Virus record (IMG/VR): IMGVR_UViG_3300037557_000305
Location: 1-25,040 of that record
DNA: 25,040 bases
From: a virus
Strand: one strand, 5' to 3'
Shown here one piece after another: positions 1 to 7,910 of this stretch (positions within the stretch are counted from its first letter, which is position 1; each line of letters begins with the position of its first letter). The translations under genes were made by a program, and so were the position numbers. Below the pieces are notes generated by a model. It was not told the DNA's origin and made no database searches. It saw only the letters and a program-made list of their open reading frames with translations.

Positions 1-110
1 ATCTTCCTCTTTATCGAGAGTTAATTCTTGAGGATGCATGGGGTCGGGATCCATATAAATTCGATTATTATCAAAAATTAAAATATGAAATAGAGAATAA
101 TAAAATATGA
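1..110 (+). CDS. 3' end of an unrecognised protein (partial)
   Basis: An open frame enters from the left edge of the window and ends with TGA at 108-110, giving about 35 C-terminal residues. They end in a charged, Lys/Tyr-rich tail (DYYQKLKYEIENNKI). The stop overlaps the ATG of the helicase gene in an ATGA junction, the same tight coupling seen elsewhere in this block, which supports it being a real gene end. The start and most of the protein lie outside the window, so no function can be given. Confidence 0.6.
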   Translation, partial: LPLYRELILEDAWGRDPYKFDYYQKLKYEIENNKI

Positions 111-1417
111 GTGATGATTATATTGGTGATACAACTGAAGAGTTTGATTCAGACTTTCAGTTGGGGATTCTGTCGTTGATGCAGCGGGATGTAAAATTCC
201 TATCTTATGCGTCCGACAATCTGTCCCCTAATTATTTTTCTGACAAAGATGTTTCTTGGGTTTTCTCCGCGTTAAAAAAGCATTTTTTAGATACTCGCAG
301 TGTTATTAGTCAACGAGCGATCAAGGACCGGTTGCTGGTGGAGCTAAAGCGTGGTCGTGTGGCTGCGGAGCGGATACCTCACATCCGAAAAGTGTTCCTC
401 CAAGTTCGCGACGATGCTTTGACAGATGCTGGGTACATCCAAGGTCGCGTAGTACGTTTTGTGAAGAAGAACGTGATGCGTGAGGCGTTTGTTGTGGCGT
501 CAGCCGCCTTTCAGAAAGGTGACTACGATGGGTTGGCTAACGTTTTTGTAGAAGCCCACAAGAAGTCAGACATTGTTTTTAAGACGGGTCAGACTTACCC
601 AGACATTGATCACTTTGACGAGCGAATAAAGCGTCGTAACGTGGTACGCAAGGTAGTCCCCACTGGGATTATGGGTTTGGATGATTACCTCCGAGGAGGA
701 GGGCTCGGTGAGAAAGAGTTGGGTGTTATCCTTGCTCCTACCAACCGGGGCAAGAGTATGATGCTCAAGCACATCGCGGAGTTTAATATGCTTCGTGGGA
801 TGAACGCTTTAATCTTCACCCTTGAGATGAGTGAGGACAGGTACCTAGATCGCTTTGACATGTCTTTGGCGAGGCTTACCACCAATGAGATGCTTGATGG
901 CTCTGAGAAGGTACGTAAGAAGCTCCAGAAGATAGCTGACAACCCGGCATACGGTAGGGTTCACATTAAGGAGTACCCTACTCAGATGGCTACTGTGGAT
1001 AACCTGAGGTCATACACTGACAACCTTCGACGTAGTGGGTTCTTTCCAGATTTCGTAGTGGTGGACTATGCTGATCTTCTCAGCAGTACTACGAAGTACA
1101 CAGAGAAACGGCACGAACACAGCCACATATATGAGACTTTGAGAGGGTGGGCAGTAGAGGAGGGGTTCCCGCTGTGGACTGCAACGCAGGCTAACCGAGG
1201 GTCTCTTAGTAAAACTCAGGTGACCGTGGGGGACATCTCTGAGGACTTCGGTAAGGCCATGATCGCAGATGTCATCGTAGGTCTGTGCCAGAACAAGAAA
1301 GAAAAGGACACGCAGGACATGCGGCTCTTCATTGCAAAGAATCGAGACGGGGCGTCAGGCATGGAGATATCTATACGTACCGACTTTTCTCACGGAAGAT
1401 TTTATGATGGGCCTTGA
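107..1417 (+). CDS. Replicative DNA helicase, DnaB/gp41-like
   Basis: This is a RecA-fold hexameric helicase of the DnaB family, expected to unwind the phage replication fork 5'-3' and to work with the primase at 2485. At 436 aa it has the family's usual size for phages. The N-terminal third is helical, like the DnaB primase-interacting domain. The C-terminal domain carries a Walker A loop APTNRGKS (about 210-217), the following segment with LEMSEDR, and a Walker B strand VVVDYADLL with Asp320. A TQANRGS segment near residue 360 fits the sensor/H4 region. The ATG overlaps the upstream stop, suggesting translational coupling. The product could equally be called gp41-like; RadA/KaiC-type relatives are less likely because of the N-terminal domain and the replication context. 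Confidence 0.9.
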   Translation: MSDDYIGDTTEEFDSDFQLGILSLMQRDVKFLSYASDNLSPNYFSDKDVSWVFSALKKHFLDTRSVISQRAIKDRLLVELKRGRVAAERIPHIRKVFLQVRDDALTDAGYIQGRVVRFVKKNVMREAFVVASAAFQKGDYDGLANVFVEAHKKSDIVFKTGQTYPDIDHFDERIKRRNVVRKVVPTGIMGLDDYLRGGGLGEKELGVILAPTNRGKSMMLKHIAEFNMLRGMNALIFTLEMSEDRYLDRFDMSLARLTTNEMLDGSEKVRKKLQKIADNPAYGRVHIKEYPTQMATVDNLRSYTDNLRRSGFFPDFVVVDYADLLSSTTKYTEKRHEHSHIYETLRGWAVEEGFPLWTATQANRGSLSKTQVTVGDISEDFGKAMIADVIVGLCQNKKEKDTQDMRLFIAKNRDGASGMEISIRTDFSHGRFYDGP

Positions 1418-1445
1418 CAAGGTGGTCTTTAGGGACTACCCTTGT
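1417..1445 (+). other. Stem-loop after the helicase gene
   Basis: An imperfect hairpin starts at the last base of the helicase stop codon. The arms are ACAAGGTGGTC and GACTACCCTTGT (11 pairs with one bulged C and one G-T pair) around a TTTAGG loop. It is followed by an A-rich stretch rather than a T-run, so it is not a canonical intrinsic terminator. It could be an mRNA-stabilising or attenuating structure. A TTGACA (1414-1419) overlaps its left arm, so the segment may instead be a promoter. Confidence 0.3.
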
Positions 1446-1461
1446 GTAGTAATTTAAAAAA

Positions 1462-1959
1462 GTGCTTATGTATAAATACAAAAATATAATAAACAAAGAC
1501 TTTTTAAGTTTTGAGTTTTATAGACTTGTTGAGCTTTTTATACCTGACGAGCTTGGCTTTTTACCTGACATTAGTTTTTCTGTTCTGGATTCTCACCCAA
1601 AGAACTTTGCTGCTAAATGTTGTTTGGAAACCAACAAGATTGAATTCTACCTTAACTACCATGTTGCTTACCCAGAAGATTATAAAACGACCTTACTGCA
1701 TGAAGCTGGGCACTTTATATATGGGTTAGGTCATCAGGGGTTTGAAGACTACTATTCTTATTTAAAAGTGAGACAGCGAGGAATACCCGAATTAGTAGTA
1801 CCCCGCAGTTATTGTGAGTTTAGATATTGCCACCCTATTAATTCTAAAACTTATAAATTTAAGTGCAGTGGTTGTTTAAAATCTTTAGAAGAGATTTCTT
1901 TTGATAGAGCTTATTGCTTTGGTTGCGATAAGCAGATGTTACTAGTATCTGGTCTTTAG
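1462..1959 (+). CDS. SprT-like zinc metalloprotease-fold protein
   Basis: The 165-aa product has a metalloprotease signature, HEAGH at residues 80-84, followed by a third His at 91 in a GLGHQGF context. A C-terminal zinc ribbon follows (C135/C138 and C152/C155). HExxH plus a later His and a C-terminal Cys4 ribbon is the layout of SprT/Spartan-type proteins. Known family members cleave proteins crosslinked to DNA; whether this one is active is inference. The start is GTG 1462 or, more likely, ATG 1468; neither has a clear Shine-Dalgarno sequence. Codon use is conspicuously AT-rich (many TTT, AAA, TTA) compared with the helicase before it, which hints at a separate origin. It stands alone between the helicase and the zinc-ribbon/HTH gene. 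Another zincin family is possible. Confidence 0.65.
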   Translation: MLMYKYKNIINKDFLSFEFYRLVELFIPDELGFLPDISFSVLDSHPKNFAAKCCLETNKIEFYLNYHVAYPEDYKTTLLHEAGHFIYGLGHQGFEDYYSYLKVRQRGIPELVVPRSYCEFRYCHPINSKTYKFKCSGCLKSLEEISFDRAYCFGCDKQMLLVSGL

Positions 1960-1962
1960 GAG

Positions 1963-1989
1963 GTGACAATAATTTCAACTTGGTATAGT
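1963..1989 (+). promoter_or_regulatory. Possible promoter before the zinc-ribbon/HTH gene
   Basis: GTGACA (1963-1968) is separated by 15 bases from TATAGT (1984-1989). A start near 1996 would give a short leader carrying the AAGAGGG ribosome site of the gene at 2022. The spacer is shorter than the usual 17. The AGGAGG at 1958-1963 has no well-placed start codon after it and may be chance or part of this element. Confidence 0.25.
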
Positions 1990-2021
1990 ACTTTATTCCT
2001 TAAGTGGAAGAGGGTATTTAA

Positions 2022-2507
2022 ATGTCTAGAGCTAAGGGTAAACGGTGGCCAGACCTTATATCCTCCTGTGTTAAGTGCTCTTCCCACAAAGATAAGGTGG
2101 CTTATAGCAGGCGCGGTTTATGTGTGTCTTGTGAGAAAGTGGAGAGGCGTGCTGGGCGTGTTAAGTCTTGGCCTAAGATCGGTAGGGATAAGGAGAAGCA
2201 CTCTACTGCCGCTACCAGGTATACCAAGGACAACTATTGGCGTCGTAAGCGTGCCCGTGTCATTTACACAGTGGTAAGTAGCATAGGGATCACAGAGGCT
2301 TCCGAAAGACTTGGGGTCGATCGCGAAGAGATCCGTAACTGGATGAATGGCGCTAACATACCAGAAGATTTTATTGAGAGGGTTACTGACCTTAAGGATA
2401 AAATAACTACTTTAACAACACAGGCTAACTCTAATTTGAGAGAGGAAGAACTTTTCAAAAGTAGAGGAAGTCATATTAGAATTTTTGACGGTAAGATATT
2501 TGAATAG
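2022..2507 (+). CDS. Zinc-ribbon/helix-turn-helix DNA-binding protein
   Basis: The 161-aa protein has an N-terminal Cys4 zinc ribbon (C16/C19 and C34/C37). A basic linker (about 40-80) follows, then a helix-turn-helix resembling Cro/CI-type or small terminase HTHs (about 82-117, containing ITEASERLGVDREEIRNW). The tail is short and charged. It probably binds nucleic acid, perhaps as a regulator or a replication accessory; its place between helicase and primase would fit either role. ATG 2022 is preceded by AAGAGGG at a sensible distance. Its end overlaps the start of the primase gene by about 20 bases. No specific family was recognised beyond these two modules. Confidence 0.7.
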   Translation: MSRAKGKRWPDLISSCVKCSSHKDKVAYSRRGLCVSCEKVERRAGRVKSWPKIGRDKEKHSTAATRYTKDNYWRRKRARVIYTVVSSIGITEASERLGVDREEIRNWMNGANIPEDFIERVTDLKDKITTLTTQANSNLREEELFKSRGSHIRIFDGKIFE

Positions 2508-3492
2508 AAAAGAATTTTTATCAAAATTTGATTTTGATAGTTATATAAGAAACAAGTTTTCGTTAATACTTGAGACCAGTGACGAAGATCGCGTGCGCGT
2601 TATTTGTCCTATGTGTTCAGACACTAGAGGGCACTTGTACGTTTTGATTTCTGCGGGACTCCCCTTTTGTCAGAAGTGCAAGTACGATCCTAAGTCCCCG
2701 ATCAAGTTTATCGCAGACGTAGAGGGCATCAGCTTCTCTGAAGTTTACCAAATGTGTGACGGTAACCTTTCTTACCTAGACGTGTCGGTCGAAGAGGCCG
2801 TAGATAGCCTCTTTGAGGAAGAGGAAGAGGAGTTCTTTGAGTACGAAGTGATGGCGTTTGACCAAACCTTCGTACCCGTCCTAGAACGTGTAGGAATACC
2901 CCCAATAGATAACGCACTAGATAGGTCGCAGCAGTACCTGTTGGACAGGGGCGTAACACGCGAAGAGATACAGAAGTATGACATACGATACTGCTACGAA
3001 GGGCAGTACGCGGGCAGGGTGGTGGTGCCGTGCCTGTACGAAGGAGACTTAGTCACTTTTGTGGCGAGAGACTTGTTTGGGTTTAGCGATAGAAAATATT
3101 TAAACCCCCAAGGAAATAAACAATCTGATTTCCTATATAACGCCGGGAATGTGAAGGGGGAAACTGTCGTCCTGACGGAAGGAGTGTTCGACGCCATCAG
3201 TGCCTCACGGTGCTACCCCGCTGTTGCCTCTTTTGGGAAGTCCCTGTCGTCTCGTCAAATAGATTTGTTAAATTGTTTTAAATTGGTGGTTTTTTATTGG
3301 GACGTAGATGCCTACCCCCAAGCGGAGAAATATGCTCAACGTATTCAGGCCGAATGTGTTTGTGTATTACACGCAGACGGGAAGGATGCAGGCTCTAGGT
3401 CTCAACAAGAAAACCAGAGGCTTTTAGACGCCGCTGTACCTTTTGGATCTGTCCCGTATGAGATGTTTAAATTAATGAATTTAAGTTCTTGA
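2485..3492 (+). CDS. DnaG-type DNA primase (zinc finger plus TOPRIM)
   Basis: This 335-aa primase should make RNA primers for lagging-strand synthesis with the helicase at 107. The N-terminus carries a CHC2-like zinc site (C41, C44, a nearby His50, then C62 and C65). The TOPRIM domain shows the conserved Glu in VVLTEGVFDAIS (E232) and the Asp pair in FYWDVDA (D273, D275). A run of acidic residues lies near 112-118, between the zinc and catalytic parts. The first start in frame is TTG 2485; a second TTG at 2500 is possible, and there is no nearby ATG. Either start overlaps the end of the upstream gene. The length is short compared with bacterial DnaG (about 580 aa), because the helicase-binding domain seems to be missing. 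Confidence 0.88.
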   Translation: MTVRYLNRKEFLSKFDFDSYIRNKFSLILETSDEDRVRVICPMCSDTRGHLYVLISAGLPFCQKCKYDPKSPIKFIADVEGISFSEVYQMCDGNLSYLDVSVEEAVDSLFEEEEEEFFEYEVMAFDQTFVPVLERVGIPPIDNALDRSQQYLLDRGVTREEIQKYDIRYCYEGQYAGRVVVPCLYEGDLVTFVARDLFGFSDRKYLNPQGNKQSDFLYNAGNVKGETVVLTEGVFDAISASRCYPAVASFGKSLSSRQIDLLNCFKLVVFYWDVDAYPQAEKYAQRIQAECVCVLHADGKDAGSRSQQENQRLLDAAVPFGSVPYEMFKLMNLSS

Positions 3493-3551
3493 CTGGCTTA
3501 GTAGTGGCGTGGTAGTTGGCTTGTACTCTTGTTACCCACTGAGGAGGAAAT

Positions 3552-3728
3552 GTGAGACTAAAAAAGAGTAAAGATAAAAGTACTAGAAAAACTAAGATTC
3601 AAATTTATGTGTCCCCTGTAGACTATGACTTGCTTGTAGAGGACGGTGAGAAATGTGGAATTACCGTTTCTGAGTTAGTTAGAAGTCTTATTAGGAAGCA
3701 CTACGACGAGAAGTTGGGCCGTGTTTAA
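3552..3728 (+). CDS. Ribbon-helix-helix protein, 58 aa
   Basis: This small gene begins with GTG 3552 just after a strong AGGAGG (3543-3548) and ends TAA at 3726-3728, sharing one base with the next ATG. The product has a basic Lys-rich N-terminus, a short beta strand (KIQIYVSP) and two helices (DYDLLVEDGEKCG and TVSELVRSLIRKHY). This is the classic MetJ/Arc ribbon-helix-helix pattern. Such proteins dimerise and bind operator DNA, so it may regulate the replication operon or act as a small phage repressor; the target is unknown. Strong ribosome site, clean overlap and fold-like pattern together make it a convincing gene despite its size. Confidence 0.75.
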   Translation: MRLKKSKDKSTRKTKIQIYVSPVDYDLLVEDGEKCGITVSELVRSLIRKHYDEKLGRV

Positions 3729-4312
3729 TGGCTCACCCGGAGTGTTTTGGTAGGGAGTATGTTGATGAGCAGGGCGGGGAGTGCCCTCATGAGGAGTGCC
3801 TTTTACGGTACGAGTGTAGGCAAGTCTTTGCTACAGCGCGCCGGGTCCTCGCTTCTCAACGACCCTCCCCAAAAAAGACTACTACTACTAAGCCTTCGGT
3901 TTCTTCACACCAACAACCTATAAAAAAGAAACGAAGTGGTTACGTCAAACCTGGGAAACTCCTTTACGTTGACGAAGGAACTCTAAGAGACTCTCTAGTA
4001 TTTGAGATAAAAGAGTATCTAGAAGAGTTCGGGTTCCTGACCAAGTCTACCAAGTGCCTGCACTCGTTCTTGGATGATCAAAAAAGATTTCTACTAAAGA
4101 TTGATACCCGAAGAAAAAACTCTATTTTACTGTATGTAAACGAAGAATTGTCTGACCACCTTTTAGATGAAAGGTTTAAGTGTCGGGCGTTGTTTGATTC
4201 CGAGAAGCCTAATTTTCCGAATTATCTTAAGTGGGTAGCCACGATACGATCGGAAGCAGGGGTGGCGAGATTTAAAACAGCTTTTGAAAATTATCGAGTA
4301 ATCCCAAAATGA
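3728..4312 (+). CDS. Unknown protein with N-terminal Cys4 motif
   Basis: The 194-aa product was not recognised as a known family. Residues 1-31 hold four cysteines (C6, C19, C24, C30) beginning with PECFG, a pattern that fits a zinc or Fe-S site. A low-complexity Lys/Thr/Ser linker (about 45-70) follows, then a compact alpha/beta C-terminal domain. The strands LLKIDTRRKNSILLYVN and the ending FKTAFENY suggest a folded domain of about 110 residues. The start ATG shares a base with the preceding stop, and its stop TGA overlaps the next ATG, so it is cotranslated with both the RHH gene and the FmdB-like gene. Confidence 0.6.
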   Translation: MAHPECFGREYVDEQGGECPHEECLLRYECRQVFATARRVLASQRPSPKKTTTTKPSVSSHQQPIKKKRSGYVKPGKLLYVDEGTLRDSLVFEIKEYLEEFGFLTKSTKCLHSFLDDQKRFLLKIDTRRKNSILLYVNEELSDHLLDERFKCRALFDSEKPNFPNYLKWVATIRSEAGVARFKTAFENYRVIPK

Positions 4313-4569
4313 TCTTAAACGATTTCAAATGTAAAGACTGTGACTCGTCTAACGAGCAAAGATACAAATACGCCAATAGAGATAAACTAGTGTGTCCAGA
4401 GTGCGGAAGCGCAAACCTTCAGCTATTGCTGAGTGCCCCCGCAGTACGGACGTTAGATAGTAGAGAGAAAATATCACATGCGCTTAAGAAAAGAACCGTC
4501 GAAGACCACAACAAAAACAAATCCGACAGGCTCGAAAGGGCCAAAGCGAAAAACCCGGAGGTCTTCTAA
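4309..4569 (+). CDS. FmdB-like zinc-ribbon protein
   Basis: The 86-aa product opens with a Cys4 ribbon (C8/C11 and C29/C32) and then LLLSAPAVRT, which matches the FmdB/putative regulatory zinc-ribbon family: N-terminal CxxC, CPECGS, then a leucine-rich 'SAPAVR' segment. The rest is a charged Lys/Glu tail. FmdB proteins are of uncertain function; they are often annotated as regulators in host genomes and are frequent in phages. The ATG overlaps the previous TGA. Its last 92 bases overlap the polymerase reading frame in another frame. Confidence 0.7.
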   Translation: MILNDFKCKDCDSSNEQRYKYANRDKLVCPECGSANLQLLLSAPAVRTLDSREKISHALKKRTVEDHNKNKSDRLERAKAKNPEVF

Positions 4570-6472
4570 ACCTAAGAGCCGAGAAGAGGTTCTAGAGAAG
4601 GTTCTTTCGGAAGCAGATATTAGTGGGATTGCTCCCGACGAAAACCACAGCTTTATCTGCATAGATACGACAGAGAAGCTGCTTGAAGTCTTTGAGGCTT
4701 TTCTTAAAGACGACCCTAAGACGGTTGCTGTAGATACTGAGACGGAAGGTCTTAAGTGGCACCACCGAATTATTGGAGTGTCTTTCTCTTGGGACGACCA
4801 TCACAACTATTACATCCCGATGCGTCACGTTGGGGATGAAAAGCAACTCTTTGTTGAAGATTGTGTGGACGTACTCAATGAGATGTTTTCTTACGAGGAT
4901 AAGAATTACGTCTTTCACAATTATAAATTTGACTACCACAAGCTCGTGAAAGAAGGGGTCAGGATCAAGGGGGCGATCCACGACACCATGCTCATGCATT
5001 ACATTCTAGACGAGAATGATAGACACGCGCTAAAGCACCTAGCTACGAAATTTATTGACCCCCAAGCCGATTATTACGAAAAGGTTATTTCTGACATACG
5101 AAGACGACTTGCGCGAGGTCTCAAGATTAAACTTGCTGACTTCGGGTTCGAACACATCCCCGTCTATATAATGGTGCAGTATGCTTGTCGGGACACTCTC
5201 TATACTCTTAAGCTTTTTAATAAGTTCAGCAGTGACATTTACTCTGACGAAACTAGGGCTAAGGTTTACGAACGGGAATTAGATCTTCTTCCTGTCCTGT
5301 GTGGCATGGAAGAGGTAGGTGTCTACGTAAACCAAGACTTGCTTTCTGAAAAGTCTGACATACTGCAAGTAGAGATAAACGAACTACAGACTCAAGTGTG
5401 GGAGTTGTCCGGGGTCGAGTTTGATCTCAACAGCCCTAGTCAATTGTCTGAGGTTCTTCGGGGTAAGGGAATACACACCGGGCAGTATACCCCTAAAGGC
5501 AAGATGTCCACCGACAAGAAGTCCTTGAAGGGGATCTCTAATCAGTTCCCTTTCGTAAAGAAACTCTTAGAGTACCGCGATCACTATAAGAATAAGAACA
5601 CGTACACTGACCCCTTACGAGGGCACTGTGACGAGAACAGTTTTATCCACTGTAGCTATTCGCAGGCAGTTGCGGTTACAGGGAGGCTGACGTGCCGCAA
5701 CCCCAGTCTCCAAGTTATCCCCCGGTCCACGGGTATTCGGGATGCGTTTGCCCCCCCAACTAAGGACCACTTGATTGTCCCGATCGACCTTAGTCAGATT
5801 GAGCTTCGTCTTACCGCGCACTACAGCGAGGACCCGATTCTCCTTCATGCGTACACACATGACGAGGACATCCACTCGCGTACCGCTGCGGAGATCTTTG
5901 ACATCGACATATCGGAGGTCACAAAAGAGCAACGAACAGTTGCAAAACCCATCAACTTTGGCATCATCTACGGCATCGGACCTAGCAAGCTAGCCGAGAC
6001 CTTAGAGGTTCCCGTTGTGGAAGCCAAACATTACATAGATATGTATCTCACTAGGTACGCGGGAGTGGCCCTCTTTATTAAGAGGTATCAGAATCTCGCT
6101 AAGAAACATGGTTTCGTAAGAAACTATTTTGGAAGAGTTCGGCATCTAGATTTCTTAAAGAGCCGACAAATAGAACAGTGGCAGAGGGAGCGCGGGTATC
6201 GTCAGGCTGTCAACTTTGTAATTCAGAGTTCTGCCGCTGATATGTTCAAGATAATAATGAGGCGTTGTCATGACTTACTAACGGGAAAGCGTTCCACGAT
6301 GGTCATGAACATTCACGATGAAATCGTGTTTTACATTCACGAAAGTGAAATCGATTTACTAATCCCCATTAAAGAAGCATTTGAAAATTGGGCTTTCAAG
6401 GTTCCGATCTTAGCTGAAATATCTTACAGCACCGTATCGTGGGGAGCTAAGCAAGCATTGGAGGACATCTAG
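4478..6472 (+). CDS. Family A DNA polymerase with 3'-5' exonuclease
   Basis: This is the phage replicative DNA polymerase, 664 aa. After a basic, probably disordered N-terminus (1-50) comes a DEDD exonuclease: Exo I VAVDTETEG (D86, E88), Exo II FHNYKFD (D152), Exo III YACRD (Y235, D239). The polymerase domain has motif A DLSQIELR (D437), motif B RTVAKPINFGIIYG (R486, K490, Y498) and motif C HDE (613-615). No 5'-3' nuclease domain is present, as in T7-type and many phage PolA-like enzymes. ATG 4478 is the only plausible start upstream of the exonuclease domain, which forces a 92-base out-of-frame overlap with the FmdB-like gene. It shares its last base with the next gene's GTG. Confidence 0.95.
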   Translation: MRLRKEPSKTTTKTNPTGSKGPKRKTRRSSKPKSREEVLEKVLSEADISGIAPDENHSFICIDTTEKLLEVFEAFLKDDPKTVAVDTETEGLKWHHRIIGVSFSWDDHHNYYIPMRHVGDEKQLFVEDCVDVLNEMFSYEDKNYVFHNYKFDYHKLVKEGVRIKGAIHDTMLMHYILDENDRHALKHLATKFIDPQADYYEKVISDIRRRLARGLKIKLADFGFEHIPVYIMVQYACRDTLYTLKLFNKFSSDIYSDETRAKVYERELDLLPVLCGMEEVGVYVNQDLLSEKSDILQVEINELQTQVWELSGVEFDLNSPSQLSEVLRGKGIHTGQYTPKGKMSTDKKSLKGISNQFPFVKKLLEYRDHYKNKNTYTDPLRGHCDENSFIHCSYSQAVAVTGRLTCRNPSLQVIPRSTGIRDAFAPPTKDHLIVPIDLSQIELRLTAHYSEDPILLHAYTHDEDIHSRTAAEIFDIDISEVTKEQRTVAKPINFGIIYGIGPSKLAETLEVPVVEAKHYIDMYLTRYAGVALFIKRYQNLAKKHGFVRNYFGRVRHLDFLKSRQIEQWQRERGYRQAVNFVIQSSAADMFKIIMRRCHDLLTGKRSTMVMNIHDEIVFYIHESEIDLLIPIKEAFENWAFKVPILAEISYSTVSWGAKQALEDI

Positions 6473-6951
6473 TGAGTGATGAGAACGAAGAGCACTTCAT
6501 CTCTATTGATGGTAGTAGATTTGACCTTAAACCTCTGTACTTGGAGCTTGACCCTGTGCAAGATGTTAAGGTAGATCAGTCCGACCTGCACGGGGAGTTT
6601 ATGCGGCAGTCGGAGTTGAGTGCTGCGTATGGATACCTGACAGCGGAAGCTGAAAAGCAGGAGAAACTAGTCGAGTATCAACTGGAGAGACTTCACGCGA
6701 TGCTCGACAAACAGGTGCGTGACGAGTTTGCTATGGCAGGCGAGCGTGCGACAGAGAACAAAATACGCAATAGCGTAATAACCCACAGAGAGTATCAGGA
6801 GGTAAAACTAGAACTCATCGAAGCCAGGAAAAACAAACAGCTTTTCAAAGCGACATGTGGTGCTCTCAGTCACAAACTTCAGGCGTTGATAAACGCTGGT
6901 GCTGATCACCGTAAGACTTTTGTAGAACCAACTATCCTTCGGGACCAATAG
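6472..6951 (+). CDS. UvsY-like recombination mediator candidate
   Basis: The 159-aa, mostly alpha-helical product has long charged helices (AEKQEKLVEYQLERLH; EYQEVKLELIEARKNKQ), and its ending resembles the helical ending of UvsY. T4 UvsY is a small helical protein (137 aa) that loads the UvsX recombinase onto gp32-coated DNA. Here the gene sits directly before the gp32-like SSB and RecA genes, which strongly favours a mediator role. The sequence match is by overall layout only, not by a diagnostic motif, so the function is inferred. Start is GTG 6472, sharing a base with the polymerase stop TAG. Confidence 0.5.
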   Translation: MSDENEEHFISIDGSRFDLKPLYLELDPVQDVKVDQSDLHGEFMRQSELSAAYGYLTAEAEKQEKLVEYQLERLHAMLDKQVRDEFAMAGERATENKIRNSVITHREYQEVKLELIEARKNKQLFKATCGALSHKLQALINAGADHRKTFVEPTILRDQ

Positions 6952-6962
6952 GAAATTGAAAA

Positions 6963-7907
6963 ATGGGTAAGTTTGATAATTTTGTAAGTTTAGACCTTGG
7001 TAAGATGGCTAGCGACGAGAGTCGTTTTGGTCGCGGTAAGCGCATCCAGCGCCTCAAGGTCCAAGTAGGCCAGCCACGAGTGATTAGGATTCTTCGTGGG
7101 GCGACGGACTCTTCTTTCTATCGGGTGCGTTCTCAGCACTGGGGAATCCCAGTCGGGCACGGAAACACGCCTCCCCTCTCCTGCTCGCGAAAGCATGGAG
7201 ACAACGAGCCCTGTTATTTTTGTGAACAGGTTAATGAATACTACAACTCCGGGGACCCTCGTCAGAACGAGTTAGCTCGCCGCATGAAGGCGTCTGTGAG
7301 TGTCATCAGCAACGTCATTGATGTGAAGGACCCTCTTAATGATGACGGCACACCTAAGGTGCTCATCTGGCAGTATTCTTGGAAGCTCTTTCAGGAGATT
7401 CGATCTTACTTTCGGGACGCTGACTACGGTGACTTGACTCACCCACTCAATGGCCGGAACTTCAAGATCTCTGCGTCAGTAGTCTCCTCCCAAGGGCAAC
7501 GTCAGTGGACGCGATACGATCTTCAGGTAGGTGCTAAGCCCACTGAGTTGGAGACCCCGGAAGCGTTGGATCACCTCTATGACCTCGACAGCACTTTCCC
7601 TGTGAAGATCTACAGCTATGAGGAGCAGAAGATGATCTGGGACGGGACGTGGGACCCCAGGTCTGGCCGAACCGCGCTTCCTGCTTCGGCAGCGTCTACA
7701 GCGCCTAAGCTGGAGAGCAAGAACACCGAGGAGGAGTTTGCTGATACCCCAAGTCCTAAAGCAGCCCCAAAGGAGGATGACCTTGATGAGTTTGAGGCAG
7801 CTTCTGAAGACGATGATTGGGGGGACCTGACTACGTCGGGTGACAGCGAAAAACAAAACGCTATGCAGCAGAAGTTGGCGGCTCTCAAAAAAGCGGCAAA
7901 GAAATAG
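6963..7907 (+). CDS. Single-stranded DNA-binding protein, T4 gp32-like
   Basis: The 314-aa protein has the three-part plan of T4 gp32. The basic N-terminus should support cooperative binding. The central OB-type domain contains a zinc site (C74, C84, C87, spacing C-x9-C-x2-C, the same as gp32's Cys77/Cys87/Cys90, with His59, His66 or His78 as possible fourth ligand). The C-terminal tail is acidic (about 240-290, with EDDLDEFEAASEDDDW), of the kind used to recruit replication partners. It would coat ssDNA at the fork and during recombination. AGGAAAT lies just upstream of ATG 6963. It is flanked by the UvsY-like candidate and RecA. Confidence 0.88.
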   Translation: MGKFDNFVSLDLGKMASDESRFGRGKRIQRLKVQVGQPRVIRILRGATDSSFYRVRSQHWGIPVGHGNTPPLSCSRKHGDNEPCYFCEQVNEYYNSGDPRQNELARRMKASVSVISNVIDVKDPLNDDGTPKVLIWQYSWKLFQEIRSYFRDADYGDLTHPLNGRNFKISASVVSSQGQRQWTRYDLQVGAKPTELETPEALDHLYDLDSTFPVKIYSYEEQKMIWDGTWDPRSGRTALPASAASTAPKLESKNTEEEFADTPSPKAAPKEDDLDEFEAASEDDDWGDLTTSGDSEKQNAMQQKLAALKKAAKK

Positions 7908-7910
7908 GCT

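Noticed and set aside
1963-2277. 104-aa plus-strand open frame starting at GTG next to AGGAGG
   Set aside because: Its start lies within the ribosome-site sequence and most of it overlaps the zinc-ribbon/HTH gene, which has clear motifs; the product is low in recognisable structure.
4592-4999. 135-aa minus-strand open frame
   Set aside because: It lies fully opposite the polymerase exonuclease domain and shows no recognisable domain.
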